64,000 nt of DNA from contig CACHJZ010000004.1 of NCBI GenBank assembly GCA_902580275.1, positions 1 through 64,000 of the forward strand, in the 5' to 3' direction. This document shows, piece by piece, positions 26,445 to 35,713 of the stretch. The translations under genes were made by a program, and so were the position numbers. The notes below the pieces were generated by a model, which saw only the letters and a program-made list of their open reading frames with translations, did no database searches and was not told the DNA's origin. Source of the DNA: an uncultured Pelagibacteraceae bacterium (GTDB taxonomy: Bacteria > Pseudomonadota > Alphaproteobacteria > Pelagibacterales > Pelagibacteraceae). Numbering within the stretch: position 1 is the stretch's first letter; every line of letters begins with the position of its first letter.

Positions 26445-27172
26445 GCCATATACATGCCTCCATTAACATGTATTGTTTCTCCAGTGATATATGAGGCTTC
26501 ATCAGATGATAAAAAAGCTACTGTATTAGAAACATCCTCACCTGTACCTAGGCGATTCATGGGAATTTTGGAAATTAATTCAGATTTAAATTTTTCTGAT
26601 ATTTTGTCTGTCATACTAGTTTGAATAAATCCAGGGGAAATACAATTAATAGTAATATTTTTTTTTGCATACTCTATAGCCATACTTTTAGATAAAGCCA
26701 CAACTCCTGCTTTTGATGCAGAGTAATTCGATTGCCCTATATTACCAGTATGACCAACAATTGAGGTAATATTTATAATTCTTCCATTTTTACCCTTTAA
26801 CATTTTTTTTATTGCCGATTTACACAAATAAAATGTTGAAGTTAAATTTAAATCTAAAACTTTTTGCCACTCGTCATTTTTCATTCTTAGAGATAAATTA
26901 TCCTTTGTTATACCTGCGTTATTTATTAGAATATCTAAACCGCCTAAATTTGAAAAAACTTTATCTATAAAACCATCAATTTCTTTATGATTAGATATAT
27001 CAAATTGTTCGGTTAATAATGTTGGATGCTCTTTCTTTAGAATATCTAATTTTTCTGAATTTGTGCCAGTCCCTAATACCGATGCGTTTAATGACAAAAA
27101 CTTTTTAACTATTGCTCCTCCGATTCCACCAGTTGCACCTGTAACTAAAATTTTTTTTTTGTTAAAATTCAT
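26441..27172 (-). CDS. fabG: 3-oxoacyl-[acyl-carrier-protein] reductase
   Basis: NADPH-dependent reductase of the fatty-acid elongation cycle. NADP motif TGATGGIG at 11-18; catalytic Ser137, Tyr150 and Lys154 (YSASK). The C-terminal SYITGETIHVNGGMYMA is characteristic of FabG over other SDRs. 243 residues. Overlaps fabD by 4 bases. Confidence 0.96.
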   Translation of the reverse strand: MNFNKKKILVTGATGGIGGAIVKKFLSLNASVLGTGTNSEKLDILKKEHPTLLTEQFDISNHKEIDGFIDKVFSNLGGLDILINNAGITKDNLSLRMKNDEWQKVLDLNLTSTFYLCKSAIKKMLKGKNGRIINITSIVGHTGNIGQSNYSASKAGVVALSKSMAIEYAKKNITINCISPGFIQTSMTDKISEKFKSELISKIPMNRLGTGEDVSNTVAFLSSDEASYITGETIHVNGGMYMA

Positions 27173-28098
27173 AGTTTTTTTAGCATATTTATATCTTCTT
27201 CGTTATTTATTGCATTAACTTTTATATTTCTATCAATTCTTTTTACTAGGCCTGATAATACTTTTCCCGGCCCAATTTCTATAAATTGGTCAGTTCCATT
27301 TTCAATCATAAATTTTATACTTTCTCTCCATCTAACCCTACTTTCAATTTGTTCAACTAAAAGTCTCTTTATTTCAGATGGTTCGTTCATTTTTTTACCA
27401 GTAACATTTGATATTAATATACTTTTAGATGGTTCAAATTTTAATTTTTCAATTTCGTATTTCATTACTTCAGTTGCTTTATTCATTAACTTGCAATGGA
27501 AAGGCGCACTTACCGGTAGCATAATATTTTTAATCGAATTTTTATTTAAATCATTTACTAATTTATCTAAATCTTGTTTTTTGCCACTTAAAACTAATTG
27601 TCCATCTGTATTATCATTTGCTATATAGCACTCGTATTTGTTTGTATTTTCTTTTAATAAATTTTCGATAATATCTATTTTAGTTCCTAGAACAGCTATC
27701 ATGCCTCCTTCTCCTTTGGGAACTGACAATTGCATTGCTTTACCTCTAATTTTTAATATTTTTAATGTATCCTCAAATTGTAAAAAACCTGCTGAATTGA
27801 GAGCGGTATACTCACCTAAAGAATGCCCAGCAAAAAACAATGTCTTGGAAATATCAAATTCAAACTCCTTAGTTAATAAAGAAAATATTGAGTGACCAAC
27901 TAAAAAAATTGCTGGTTGTGTATTTTCAGTAAAATCCAATTCTTCTTTAGGTCCTTCAAAGATTATTTTTGTTAATGGATAATTTAAAATTTCATCTGCG
28001 TGTTTGAAAGTTGTTTTTATCAAATCAAATTTTTTGTAAAATTCACGACACATTCCTACTGTTTGTGAGCCTTGACCTGGGAATATTAAAGAAAACAT
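27169..28098 (-). CDS. fabD: Malonyl-CoA:ACP transacylase
   Basis: Loads malonyl groups on ACP. GQGSQ at 8-12, the nucleophile Ser93 in GHSLGEYTAL and the catalytic histidine in APFHCKLM are visible. 309 residues. First gene of a fabD-fabG-acpP-gmk run, divergent from rpsF. Confidence 0.96.
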   Translation of the reverse strand: MFSLIFPGQGSQTVGMCREFYKKFDLIKTTFKHADEILNYPLTKIIFEGPKEELDFTENTQPAIFLVGHSIFSLLTKEFEFDISKTLFFAGHSLGEYTALNSAGFLQFEDTLKILKIRGKAMQLSVPKGEGGMIAVLGTKIDIIENLLKENTNKYECYIANDNTDGQLVLSGKKQDLDKLVNDLNKNSIKNIMLPVSAPFHCKLMNKATEVMKYEIEKLKFEPSKSILISNVTGKKMNEPSEIKRLLVEQIESRVRWRESIKFMIENGTDQFIEIGPGKVLSGLVKRIDRNIKVNAINNEEDINMLKKL

Positions 28099-28137
28099 AT
28101 AAATATATTCAAGTTTTTTATATTGTAATTAAAGAAT

Positions 28138-28143
28138 TATAAT
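28138..28143 (+). promoter_or_regulatory. -10 element of the rpsF-rpsR-rplI promoter
   Basis: A perfect TATAAT lies 32 bases upstream of the rpsF start in the 77-base fabD/rpsF gap. The matching -35 position holds only a weak TTTTTA (28115-28120, 17-base spacer). Transcription would start near 28150. Confidence 0.45.
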
Positions 28144-28175
28144 AGTATATCCTCAAATTTTATTAAATAATTTTT

Positions 28176-28544
28176 ATGAACTTATACGAGCACACAATAG
28201 TTGCAAGACAGGATACAAGCTCTATCCAGTTAAAACAGCTTACCGAAAAATATACAAATATTGTTGTAAAAAACAAAGGTGAAATAGTTCAAACTCAAAA
28301 CTGGGGTCTTTTAAACCTAGCTTATATGATTAAAAAAAATAAAAAAGGAAATTATATTCACTTTAAAATAAAGGGACCAACAAGTTTAATTTTAGATTTA
28401 GAAAAAAATGAACGTATGGATAAAAACTTACTAAGATATATGACAGTGAAAGTTAAAAAATTTGACCTTGAAGCTAACTATTTCGTTAGTAAAGATAAAG
28501 ATGAGCCAGATACAAATAACCCTGTAAAGAAAAGTAAAAATTAA
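28176..28544 (+). CDS. rpsF: 30S ribosomal protein S6
   Basis: Ribosomal protein of the central 16S domain, pairing with S18. N-terminal [10 protein letters not shown] and the [22 protein letters not shown] strip are typical. 122 residues with a charged C-terminal tail. First gene of the usual rpsF-rpsR-rplI order; its last base overlaps the rpsR ATG. Confidence 0.96.
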   Translation: MNLYEHTIVARQDTSSIQLKQLTEKYTNIVVKNKGEIVQTQNWGLLNLAYMIKKNKKGNYIHFKIKGPTSLILDLEKNERMDKNLLRYMTVKVKKFDLEANYFVSKDKDEPDTNNPVKKSKN

Positions 28545-28813
28545 TGCAAAAAAAAAGAAATAATAAAAAAAAAACGCAGAGTAATTTTGCTAAGCTTAGT
28601 ATATTCCAACCAAACAAATATAAATTTAAGAAGAAATGTCCATTATCAGTAAAAGGTGCACCTGTTGTTGATTATAAAAATATTAAACTTCTTAAAAGAT
28701 ATGTTTCCGAAAATGGAAAAATTTTACCTTCCAGGATTACAAATGTTAGTCAAAAGAAACAGAGAGAGTTATCAGTGTCAATAAAAAGAGCAAGAAATTT
28801 AGGTTTGATATAA
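28544..28813 (+). CDS. rpsR: 30S ribosomal protein S18
   Basis: 89 residues, highly basic, with a longer Lys/Asn-rich N-terminal tail than E. coli S18. The core [24 protein letters not shown] is unmistakable, and the C-terminal KRARNLGLI is standard. It overlaps both neighbours by one base. Confidence 0.96.
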   Translation: MQKKRNNKKKTQSNFAKLSIFQPNKYKFKKKCPLSVKGAPVVDYKNIKLLKRYVSENGKILPSRITNVSQKKQRELSVSIKRARNLGLI

Positions 28814-29271
28814 TGAAAATAATATTGCTTGAGAATATTCAAAAGTTAGGATCTATTGGTGAGATTATTTCTGTAAAAAGAGGATATGCCAGAAATTTTT
28901 TAATTTCTAAAAAAAAAGCTTTATTTGCTTCAAAAGAAAATATTAAAGAAGTTGATAAAATTAAAGCAGAATTAAACAAAAAAGATCTCGAAAAAAAGAA
29001 GTCAGCTAAAGAAATTTATGAAAAATTAAAAAATAAACAATTTGTGATTAAGAAACTAAGCACAGAAAATAAAGAACTTTATGGATCTGTGAAACCTACT
29101 GAGATATCAAAAATTATTTTTCAAAATGAAAAATTGGAAATTAAACCTTCTATGATACAACTTAAAGATGATATAAAAACTCTTGGAAACTTTAAGGCAA
29201 CGATAGATCTTCATGCAGAAGTTCAAGTTCAAATTAAAATTGAAGTAATTCCTGCTGAAATAATTCAATAA
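28813..29271 (+). CDS. rplI: 50S ribosomal protein L9
   Basis: Two-domain L9: the N-terminal RNA-binding domain (IILLENIQKLGSIGEIISVKRGYARNFL) is joined by a long Lys-rich helix to the C-terminal domain, which contains LYGSVKPTEI. 152 residues. An AT-rich hairpin with a T tract follows directly. Confidence 0.95.
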   Translation: MKIILLENIQKLGSIGEIISVKRGYARNFLISKKKALFASKENIKEVDKIKAELNKKDLEKKKSAKEIYEKLKNKQFVIKKLSTENKELYGSVKPTEISKIIFQNEKLEIKPSMIQLKDDIKTLGNFKATIDLHAEVQVQIKIEVIPAEIIQ

Positions 29272-29277
29272 TTATAC

Positions 29278-29301
29278 ATTATTATCCCCATAATAATTTT
29301 T
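29278..29301 (+). terminator. Candidate intrinsic terminator after rplI
   Basis: An 8-bp stem, ATTATTAT paired with ATAATAAT, with a CCCC loop (29286-29289) is followed by a run of five T (29297-29301, sharing its first T with the stem). It sits 6 bases after the rplI stop. The stem has no G-C pairs, so it would be weak by E. coli standards; position and T tract support the call. Confidence 0.5.
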
Positions 29302-29326
29302 ATATTAATCTTTTTTTTTAAATAAC

Positions 29327-29332
29327 TATAAT
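29327..29332 (+). promoter_or_regulatory. -10 element close to dnaB start
   Basis: A perfect TATAAT ends 8 bases before the dnaB ATG, so transcription would begin at or next to the start codon (leaderless or nearly so). No good -35 box is seen. Placed after the rplI terminator, it would give dnaB its own promoter. Confidence 0.35.
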
Positions 29333-29340
29333 TTATGTAA

Positions 29341-30756
29341 ATGGAAAAAAATTTTTCTATAGTAAAAAATAATTTTAAAGAACTTCCTAATAATATAGAA
29401 GCAGAGCAATCAGTTATTGGTTCAATATTGCTTTCAAACGAAATTTTCGATGAAGTAAATACAATAATTTCAAGTAAAAATTTTTATGATCCTATGCATC
29501 AAAAAATTTTCTCTGCAATAGAGAATCTAATTTTTAAAGGAATGTTGGCAAATCCAATCACATTAAAAAATTATTTCGAAAATGAAAAAGATGAAATAAA
29601 CGTACCTGATTATTTAGTTAAAATTACGAAATTTTCTTCATCTGTTAGGCAAGCAATTGAATACTCTAAAATTATTTATGACATGTTTGTCAGAAGAGAA
29701 TTAATTAAAATTTCTGAAACAACAATTGATGTAGCAAAATTAAATGATTTAAATACTAGCGGCCAATCAATCATCGAAAACTCTGAAAAATTATTATTTG
29801 ATTTGGCAGAAAAAGGTTCATTCAATTCATCGCTTGTTAAATTTGATGAGGCAATGAAAATGACAATTGATATGGCTCAAAATGCATATAAGAATGAGGA
29901 AGGAATAGTAGGTGTGCCCACAGGACTTAGAGATCTAGATGATAGACTAGGAGGACTTCATCAGTCTGACCTTGTAATAATTGCTGGAAGACCCTCAATG
30001 GGTAAAACAGCTCTTGCTACAAATATTGCTTTTAACGCTGCAAGAAAACTTCAAGAGAGTAAAAAAAAGTCTACCGTAGCTTTTTTTTCATTAGAAATGT
30101 CGTCTGAACAGTTATCAACTAGAATTCTAGCTGAACAATCTAGAATAAAATCTAATGACATAAGAAGAGGAAAAATTTCAGATGAGCAATTTGATAAATT
30201 TATTGAAACATCAAAAAATATTTCTGAATTACCGTTGTTTATAGATGAAACACCAGCAATAAGTATCGCTGCATTAAGTAACAGAGCAAGAAGAATCAAA
30301 AGAATTTACGGGCTTGATATGATAGTCGTTGATTACATTCAGTTAATGAGAGCAGTAAATACAAAAGATGGAAGAGTGCAAGAGATATCCGAAATAACAC
30401 AAGGATTAAAAGCTTTAGCTAAGGAACTTGCTGTACCAGTTTTAGCTCTCTCACAATTATCAAGAGCGGTCGAGCAAAGAGATGATAAAAAACCACTACT
30501 TTCTGATTTAAGGGAATCAGGATCTATCGAACAGGATGCAGATGTAGTTATGTTTGTATATAGAGAAGCTTACTATTTAGAGAGAAAAGAGCCGAGACCT
30601 GCAACGGTTGAACATGCTGAGTGGCAGGCAAAAATGAATGATGTATCCAATTTAGCAGAGGTAATTATTAGTAAACAAAGGCATGGCCCAACTGGAAGCG
30701 TATCATTAGAATTTGAGGCAATGTTTACCAAATTTAGAGATACTCAAAATACTTAA
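29341..30756 (+). CDS. dnaB: Replicative DNA helicase
   Basis: Hexameric 5'-3' helicase at the replication fork. N-terminal domain (about 15-120) begins with NNIEAEQSVIGSIL. RecA-like domain: Walker A GRPSMGKTA at 216-224, SLEMSSEQL, DYIQLM (Walker B region) and the SRAVEQRDDKKPLLSDLRES loop. 471 residues, standard. Follows the rpsF-rpsR-rplI cluster, as in many bacteria. Confidence 0.97.
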   Translation: MEKNFSIVKNNFKELPNNIEAEQSVIGSILLSNEIFDEVNTIISSKNFYDPMHQKIFSAIENLIFKGMLANPITLKNYFENEKDEINVPDYLVKITKFSSSVRQAIEYSKIIYDMFVRRELIKISETTIDVAKLNDLNTSGQSIIENSEKLLFDLAEKGSFNSSLVKFDEAMKMTIDMAQNAYKNEEGIVGVPTGLRDLDDRLGGLHQSDLVIIAGRPSMGKTALATNIAFNAARKLQESKKKSTVAFFSLEMSSEQLSTRILAEQSRIKSNDIRRGKISDEQFDKFIETSKNISELPLFIDETPAISIAALSNRARRIKRIYGLDMIVVDYIQLMRAVNTKDGRVQEISEITQGLKALAKELAVPVLALSQLSRAVEQRDDKKPLLSDLRESGSIEQDADVVMFVYREAYYLERKEPRPATVEHAEWQAKMNDVSNLAEVIISKQRHGPTGSVSLEFEAMFTKFRDTQNT

Positions 30757-30779
30757 ATTCAAATATATATAACTTATAG

Positions 30780-33161
30780 ATGTTTTCAGAGTTATATAAA
30801 AATACGATACTAGATAAACCAAAATTTACATTTATATTACTAGTAGCTATATTGATTTTTTTTGGATACTTCTCCAAAGAATTTAAACTTGATGCTTCAT
30901 CAGATACATTATTAATAGAAGGAGATCCAGATTTAGAATATTTAAGAGAAGTAACGGAAAGATATGGTGCCAAAGATTTCTTGGTTTTAACTTATACTCC
31001 AAAAGAACCTCTAACAGATAATAGCTCTATAAATAATCTACTTAGTTTAAAATTTAAGTTACAAAGCTTAAGCTGGGTTCATAGTGTGATTACTGTTCTA
31101 GATGTTCCGTTATTAGATAATTCGGATAAGCCATTAAAAGATAGGTTAAATAATTTTGTTACACTTAAAGACGATGATGTTGATAAAGTAAGAGGTTTTA
31201 ATGAAATTTTAAATAGTCCTGTTTTTAGAAATTTTGTAATTAGTGAGGATGGAAGGACAACTGGCATAATTGTTAATATAAAGGAAGACAAAGTATTAGG
31301 TAATTTAAAAGATAAAAAAGCAATAGAAAATTATAAAGAAAAACTAAAAAAACAAAATCATCAAAACATAGTTGAAATAAGAAATATCATTCAAAATTAC
31401 AAACAAGATGCAAATATTTTCTTAGGTGGCATACCAATGATAGCTGATGACATGATGACTTTTATAAAAAATGATATTGTAGTTTTTGGAGTTGGTGTAT
31501 TGCTCTTTATTATTGCAACTTTATGGTTTGTATTTAGAAAGCTTATTTGGATAATTGTTCCAATAAGTAGCTGCTTTTTTTCAGTTTTAATCATGGCTGG
31601 TCTACTAGGTATGCTAAATTGGAAAGTGACAGTAATATCTTCAAACTTTATTGCACTTATGCTTATTTTAACGATGGCTATGAATATTCATATGAGTACT
31701 AGATTTCTTCAAATTAAAAAAAAATTTCCTAACTTAAATAATTTTGAAATTTTAGTAAAAACAACTGGAAAAATGTTTTGGCCAATACTTTATACAGTCT
31801 TAACTACTATATGCGCTTTTTTGTCTTTAGTTTTTAGCGAAATAAAACCAATTATTGACTTTGGTTGGATGATGACTTTGGGTTTAGTAACATCTTTTAT
31901 TATAACATTTACTCTTCTACCTACGTTACTAAATTTTATTTCTGAAAATAAAGTGGAATTAAAAGATCAAAAAGATTCCAAAATAACTGCCATTTTGGGA
32001 GATGTAGCTATAAATAAAAAAAAAATAATTTTTTCAACAACAATTGTAATAATCATTCTTAGTCTCTTCGGTATCACAAAACTAGAGGTAGAAAATAGTT
32101 TTATTAATTATTTTAATAAAAAAACAGAAATTTATAAAGGAATGAAATTGATAGATGACAAGCTTGGAGGCACAACTCCTTTAGATGTAATAGTGAAATT
32201 TGGTGACGCAGAAAAATCAAATGATAATGATGAAGATGATTTTGAAGACTGGGGTGATGATGACCAAAATGTAGAGAAGTATTGGTTCACAAGAGATAAA
32301 ATAGATAAAATTGACAAAATTCATGATTATTTAGATAGTCTACCTGCTGTTGGAAAGGTTTTATCTTTTGCATCTATTATCGAAGTTGCCACTCAATTAA
32401 ATAATAACAAAACATTAGGCACACTTGAAATGGGAGTTTTATATACTAAAATACCAGAAACTATTAAAAAAGAGATTATTGATCCTTATATATCTATTAA
32501 AGATAATGAGGCAAGAATAAGCCTCAGAGTTAAGGACTCTTTGCCTGATTTAAGAAGAAATGATTTAATCAATCAGATAAATTTTGATTTACAAAATAAA
32601 CTTAATTTAAAGAAAGAAGAATTCAAATTAGCTGGAGTGTTAATACTTTTTAATAATTTACTTCAAAGTTTATTTAAATCACAAATTTTAACACTTGGTT
32701 TTGTAATGATTGGGATTTTTGTAATGTTTTTAATTTTGTTTGGAAATTTAAAAATTTCTATTTTAGGTGTTGTCCCAAATTTTATTGCTGCTTTTTTTAT
32801 TTTAGGTATCATTGGAATAATGGGTATTCCGCTTGATATGATGACTATTACAATTGCAGCAATTACAATTGGGATAGCTGTTGATAACAGTATTCACTAT
32901 ATCTATAGATTTAAAGAAGAATATGCTGAATTAAAAGATTATAAAAAAACAATAAAACTGTGCCACTCCACGGTAGGTGTCGCAATTTTGAATACCTCAA
33001 TAACTATTGTCTTTGGTTTCTCAATACTTGTGTTTTCAAATTTTATTCCCACAATCTATTTTGGAGTATTTACTGGTATTGCAATGCTTTTGGCTATGAT
33101 TTCAGTTCTTACACTTTTGCCATCGTTAATTTTAGTCACAAAACCATTTGATGATAAATAA
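30780..33161 (+). CDS. RND/MMPL-family exporter
   Basis: Large membrane protein of 793 residues with the duplicated RND layout: one helix, a periplasmic loop, five helices, then the same again. The group of helices at ~230-390 includes the GWMMTLGLVTSFIITFTLLP type motif; the second group (about 635-785) includes ITIGIAVDNSIHYIYRFKEE. The second periplasmic domain holds a very acidic stretch (about 478-500, DNDEDDFEDWGDDD). Related to HpnN/MmpL-like lipid exporters; substrate unknown. Follows dnaB by 23 bases. Confidence 0.8.
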   Translation: MFSELYKNTILDKPKFTFILLVAILIFFGYFSKEFKLDASSDTLLIEGDPDLEYLREVTERYGAKDFLVLTYTPKEPLTDNSSINNLLSLKFKLQSLSWVHSVITVLDVPLLDNSDKPLKDRLNNFVTLKDDDVDKVRGFNEILNSPVFRNFVISEDGRTTGIIVNIKEDKVLGNLKDKKAIENYKEKLKKQNHQNIVEIRNIIQNYKQDANIFLGGIPMIADDMMTFIKNDIVVFGVGVLLFIIATLWFVFRKLIWIIVPISSCFFSVLIMAGLLGMLNWKVTVISSNFIALMLILTMAMNIHMSTRFLQIKKKFPNLNNFEILVKTTGKMFWPILYTVLTTICAFLSLVFSEIKPIIDFGWMMTLGLVTSFIITFTLLPTLLNFISENKVELKDQKDSKITAILGDVAINKKKIIFSTTIVIIILSLFGITKLEVENSFINYFNKKTEIYKGMKLIDDKLGGTTPLDVIVKFGDAEKSNDNDEDDFEDWGDDDQNVEKYWFTRDKIDKIDKIHDYLDSLPAVGKVLSFASIIEVATQLNNNKTLGTLEMGVLYTKIPETIKKEIIDPYISIKDNEARISLRVKDSLPDLRRNDLINQINFDLQNKLNLKKEEFKLAGVLILFNNLLQSLFKSQILTLGFVMIGIFVMFLILFGNLKISILGVVPNFIAAFFILGIIGIMGIPLDMMTITIAAITIGIAVDNSIHYIYRFKEEYAELKDYKKTIKLCHSTVGVAILNTSITIVFGFSILVFSNFIPTIYFGVFTGIAMLLAMISVLTLLPSLILVTKPFDDK

Positions 33162-33169
33162 TTTATTTA

Positions 33170-33712
33170 ATGGAAGTTATTAATAATATTTTTAATGAAA
33201 TATCAGTTTTTGATTTAATATATATTATTATTACAATTCTTTATTTAATTCGCTGTTCTATTAAAGGATTTGTATTAAGTTTACTATCTGCTGCAAAGTG
33301 GCTTTTGGCTTATGTTTTAACTTTAATCGTATTTCCAAAAGCCAAACCTTATGTTAAAGGAATTATAGACAATGAATATGTCTTAGATATTCTTTTGGGA
33401 ATGTCCTTATTTGTCGTAATTATATTTTTTATTCTTTTAGTTAATAAAGGTATCAGAAAAACTGTTAAATATACTGGTATGGGTAAAGTTGATACTTTTT
33501 TTGGTTTTCTGTTTGGATTCGTTAAATCCTATATTGTTTGTGTCTGTTTATTTGCTACTACAGATATTGTGTATAATTCTGAAAAATGGCCATTAGATAA
33601 TAAGAAATCATTTACCTTTTCATATGTTGAAAAAGGTAGTAATTATCTAATAAAAGAATTTCCAAGCAAAAAAGAATATGAAGATGCAAAAGAAAAAGTT
33701 TCAGATATATAA
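33170..33712 (+). CDS. cvpA: CvpA family membrane protein
   Basis: Inner-membrane protein of 180 residues with four predicted helices. The N-terminal FDLIYIIITILYLIRCSIKGFVLSLLS matches the CvpA start, and the GMGKVDTFFGFLFGFVKSYIV block is also typical. CvpA was named for colicin V production but has a general envelope role, and often precedes purF. It overlaps purF by 35 bases, a large overlap for this window. Confidence 0.88.
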   Translation: MEVINNIFNEISVFDLIYIIITILYLIRCSIKGFVLSLLSAAKWLLAYVLTLIVFPKAKPYVKGIIDNEYVLDILLGMSLFVVIIFFILLVNKGIRKTVKYTGMGKVDTFFGFLFGFVKSYIVCVCLFATTDIVYNSEKWPLDNKKSFTFSYVEKGSNYLIKEFPSKKEYEDAKEKVSDI

Positions 33713-35147
33713 TCCGAAATTAAAAGAGGAATGCGCAGTTTTTGGAATTAGTGACAATTCAGATGCTTCAACTCTTACGGCTTTAGGATTGCATGCACTT
33801 CAACATAGAGGTCAAGAAGGATGTGGCATTGTATCTTTCGATGGAAAAAAATATCATTCAGAGAAACGATTTGGCTTAGTTGGAGATAATTTTAGCAAAG
33901 AAAAAGTTATTAAAACTTTGCCTGGAAAATTTGCAATTGGTCATAATAGATATTCTACTACGGGAGGAACAACATTAAGAAATATTCAGCCTTTCTTTGC
34001 AGACACAAATGCAGGTGGTATCGGTGTTTCGCATAACGGAAACCTTACAAATGCGATTAAATTAAGAACAAAAATGGTTGAGGAAGGTTCAATTTTTTAC
34101 ACAACATCTGATACTGAAACAATCGTAAAACTTATTGCACGATCAAAAAGATCAAAAACTGTAGATAGGGTAATTGATGCTTTGTTTCAAATCCAAGGAG
34201 GATATGCGTTAGTTGTTTTAACACAAAACATCTTAATAGGAGCAAGAGATCCGTTTGGAATTAGACCTTTGGTTATAGGTAAATTAAAAAACTCTTATGT
34301 TTTAGCATCTGAAACTTGTGCTCTAGATATTATTGGAGCAAAATATATTAGAGATGTTGAGAATGGAGAAATAGTGTGTATTGAAGATGGTAAATTACAG
34401 AGTATTAAACCTTTTCCTCAAAAAAAAATTAGACCTTGTGTATTTGAATATATTTATTTTTCAAGACCAGATAGTATCTTAAACGGTAAAACTGCTTATG
34501 AATATAGAAAAAATTTTGGTGCAGAATTAGCAAAAGAAGAGAAGATTGATGCAGATCTAGTTGTACCAGTTCCTGACTCAGGTAATGCAGCAGCATTAGG
34601 TTATGCACAACAAAAAAAAATTAACTTTGATCTAGGCTTAATTAGAAATCACTATGTAGGTAGAACATTTATCGAACCATCACAAAAAATTAGAAGTTTA
34701 GGTGTAAAATTAAAATTGAATGCAAATCAATCAGTAATAAAAGATAAAAGAATTATATTAGTTGATGACTCGCTTGTAAGAGGTACAACATCTTCTAAAA
34801 TAGTAAAAATGCTCTATGATGCAGGTGCAAAAGAAGTTCATCTTAGAATAGCCAGCCCAGAAATAAAATTTCCTGATTTTTATGGTGTTGATATGCCTAC
34901 TAAAAAAGAACTTTTAGCTGCGAATAAAAGTGTGGAGGAAATAAGAGATATAATTTCAGCAAAATCATTGAGATTTCTGAGTATTGACGGGTTGTATAAA
35001 GCAATGGGATTTGAAAATAGAAATGATAATTATCCTCAATTAACTGATCATTACTTTACAGGTGATTACCCAGTTAAAATTATTGACGAATTGGGAGAGG
35101 ACAAAGTCACACAATTATCTTTATTGAGCACAGGATCAAACAACTGA
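33678..35147 (+). CDS. purF: Amidophosphoribosyltransferase
   Basis: First committed step of purine synthesis. The N-terminal glutaminase nucleophile is the Cys in EECAVFGI (residue 19 from ATG 33678), so a propeptide of 16-18 residues must be removed; the ATG at 33684 is the alternative start. RGQEGCGI, GHNRYSTTG and SHNGNLTN belong to the glutaminase domain; the PRPP loop is ILVDDSLVRGTT. 489 residues. The stop overlaps the next start as TGATG. Confidence 0.96.
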   Translation: MKMQKKKFQIYNPKLKEECAVFGISDNSDASTLTALGLHALQHRGQEGCGIVSFDGKKYHSEKRFGLVGDNFSKEKVIKTLPGKFAIGHNRYSTTGGTTLRNIQPFFADTNAGGIGVSHNGNLTNAIKLRTKMVEEGSIFYTTSDTETIVKLIARSKRSKTVDRVIDALFQIQGGYALVVLTQNILIGARDPFGIRPLVIGKLKNSYVLASETCALDIIGAKYIRDVENGEIVCIEDGKLQSIKPFPQKKIRPCVFEYIYFSRPDSILNGKTAYEYRKNFGAELAKEEKIDADLVVPVPDSGNAAALGYAQQKKINFDLGLIRNHYVGRTFIEPSQKIRSLGVKLKLNANQSVIKDKRIILVDDSLVRGTTSSKIVKMLYDAGAKEVHLRIASPEIKFPDFYGVDMPTKKELLAANKSVEEIRDIISAKSLRFLSIDGLYKAMGFENRNDNYPQLTDHYFTGDYPVKIIDELGEDKVTQLSLLSTGSNN

Positions 35148-35704
35148 TGAAAAAAGTAAGCTTCACAGAGATGAAAAAAGGAACAAAAGATGATTATTTG
35201 TTATTAGATAAGCATGAAAAAGATTACGCGAGTAAGACTGCAGAAAGAATTTTAAAGTTTATGTCAGGTTTAACTGATACTTTGGAGGGATATAAAGTTT
35301 CTAGATTAGAACACTCCCTTCAAAGTGCTACTAGAGCACTAAAGGCTGGAGAAAGCGAAGAAATGATTGTTGCTACTCTTCTACATGACATAGGAGATGA
35401 ACTCGCTCCAATGAATCATTCTGAATATGCTGCATCAGTGCTTAAACCATATGTTTCTGAAAAAACTCATTGGATTATCGAAAAGCACGGTGAATTTCAA
35501 ACCTACTATTATGCTCATCACTTTGGAGGAGATAGAAATAAAAGAGACAAATATAAAAATCATAAGTACTACCAAGCATGCATTAATTTTTGTGAAAAAT
35601 ATGATCAAGCATCATTTGATCCAAATTATAAGTCTTTACCGCTAAGTGAATTTGAACCAATGGTGAAAAGGATTTTTTCAAGAAAGCCTTACAGTCATTC
35701 TTAG
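35147..35704 (+). CDS. HD-domain protein, PhnZ/MIOX-like
   Basis: 185 residues with an HD metal-binding pattern: His56 (LEHSLQS), His80-Asp81 (LLHDIGDE), His91, His114, the pair His124-His125 (AHHFGGDR) and Asp153. The SRLEHSLQSA start and the 24-residue spacing between His56 and His80 resemble PhnZ-type mixed-valence diiron oxygenases, but the Tyr and Glu that PhnZ places 10 and 7 residues before the first His are not both conserved (Leu46, Tyr49). Either a hydrolase or an oxygenase is possible. Coupled to purF through TGATG. Confidence 0.65.
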   Translation: MKKVSFTEMKKGTKDDYLLLDKHEKDYASKTAERILKFMSGLTDTLEGYKVSRLEHSLQSATRALKAGESEEMIVATLLHDIGDELAPMNHSEYAASVLKPYVSEKTHWIIEKHGEFQTYYYAHHFGGDRNKRDKYKNHKYYQACINFCEKYDQASFDPNYKSLPLSEFEPMVKRIFSRKPYSHS

Positions 35705-35713
35705 GATTAAGCT

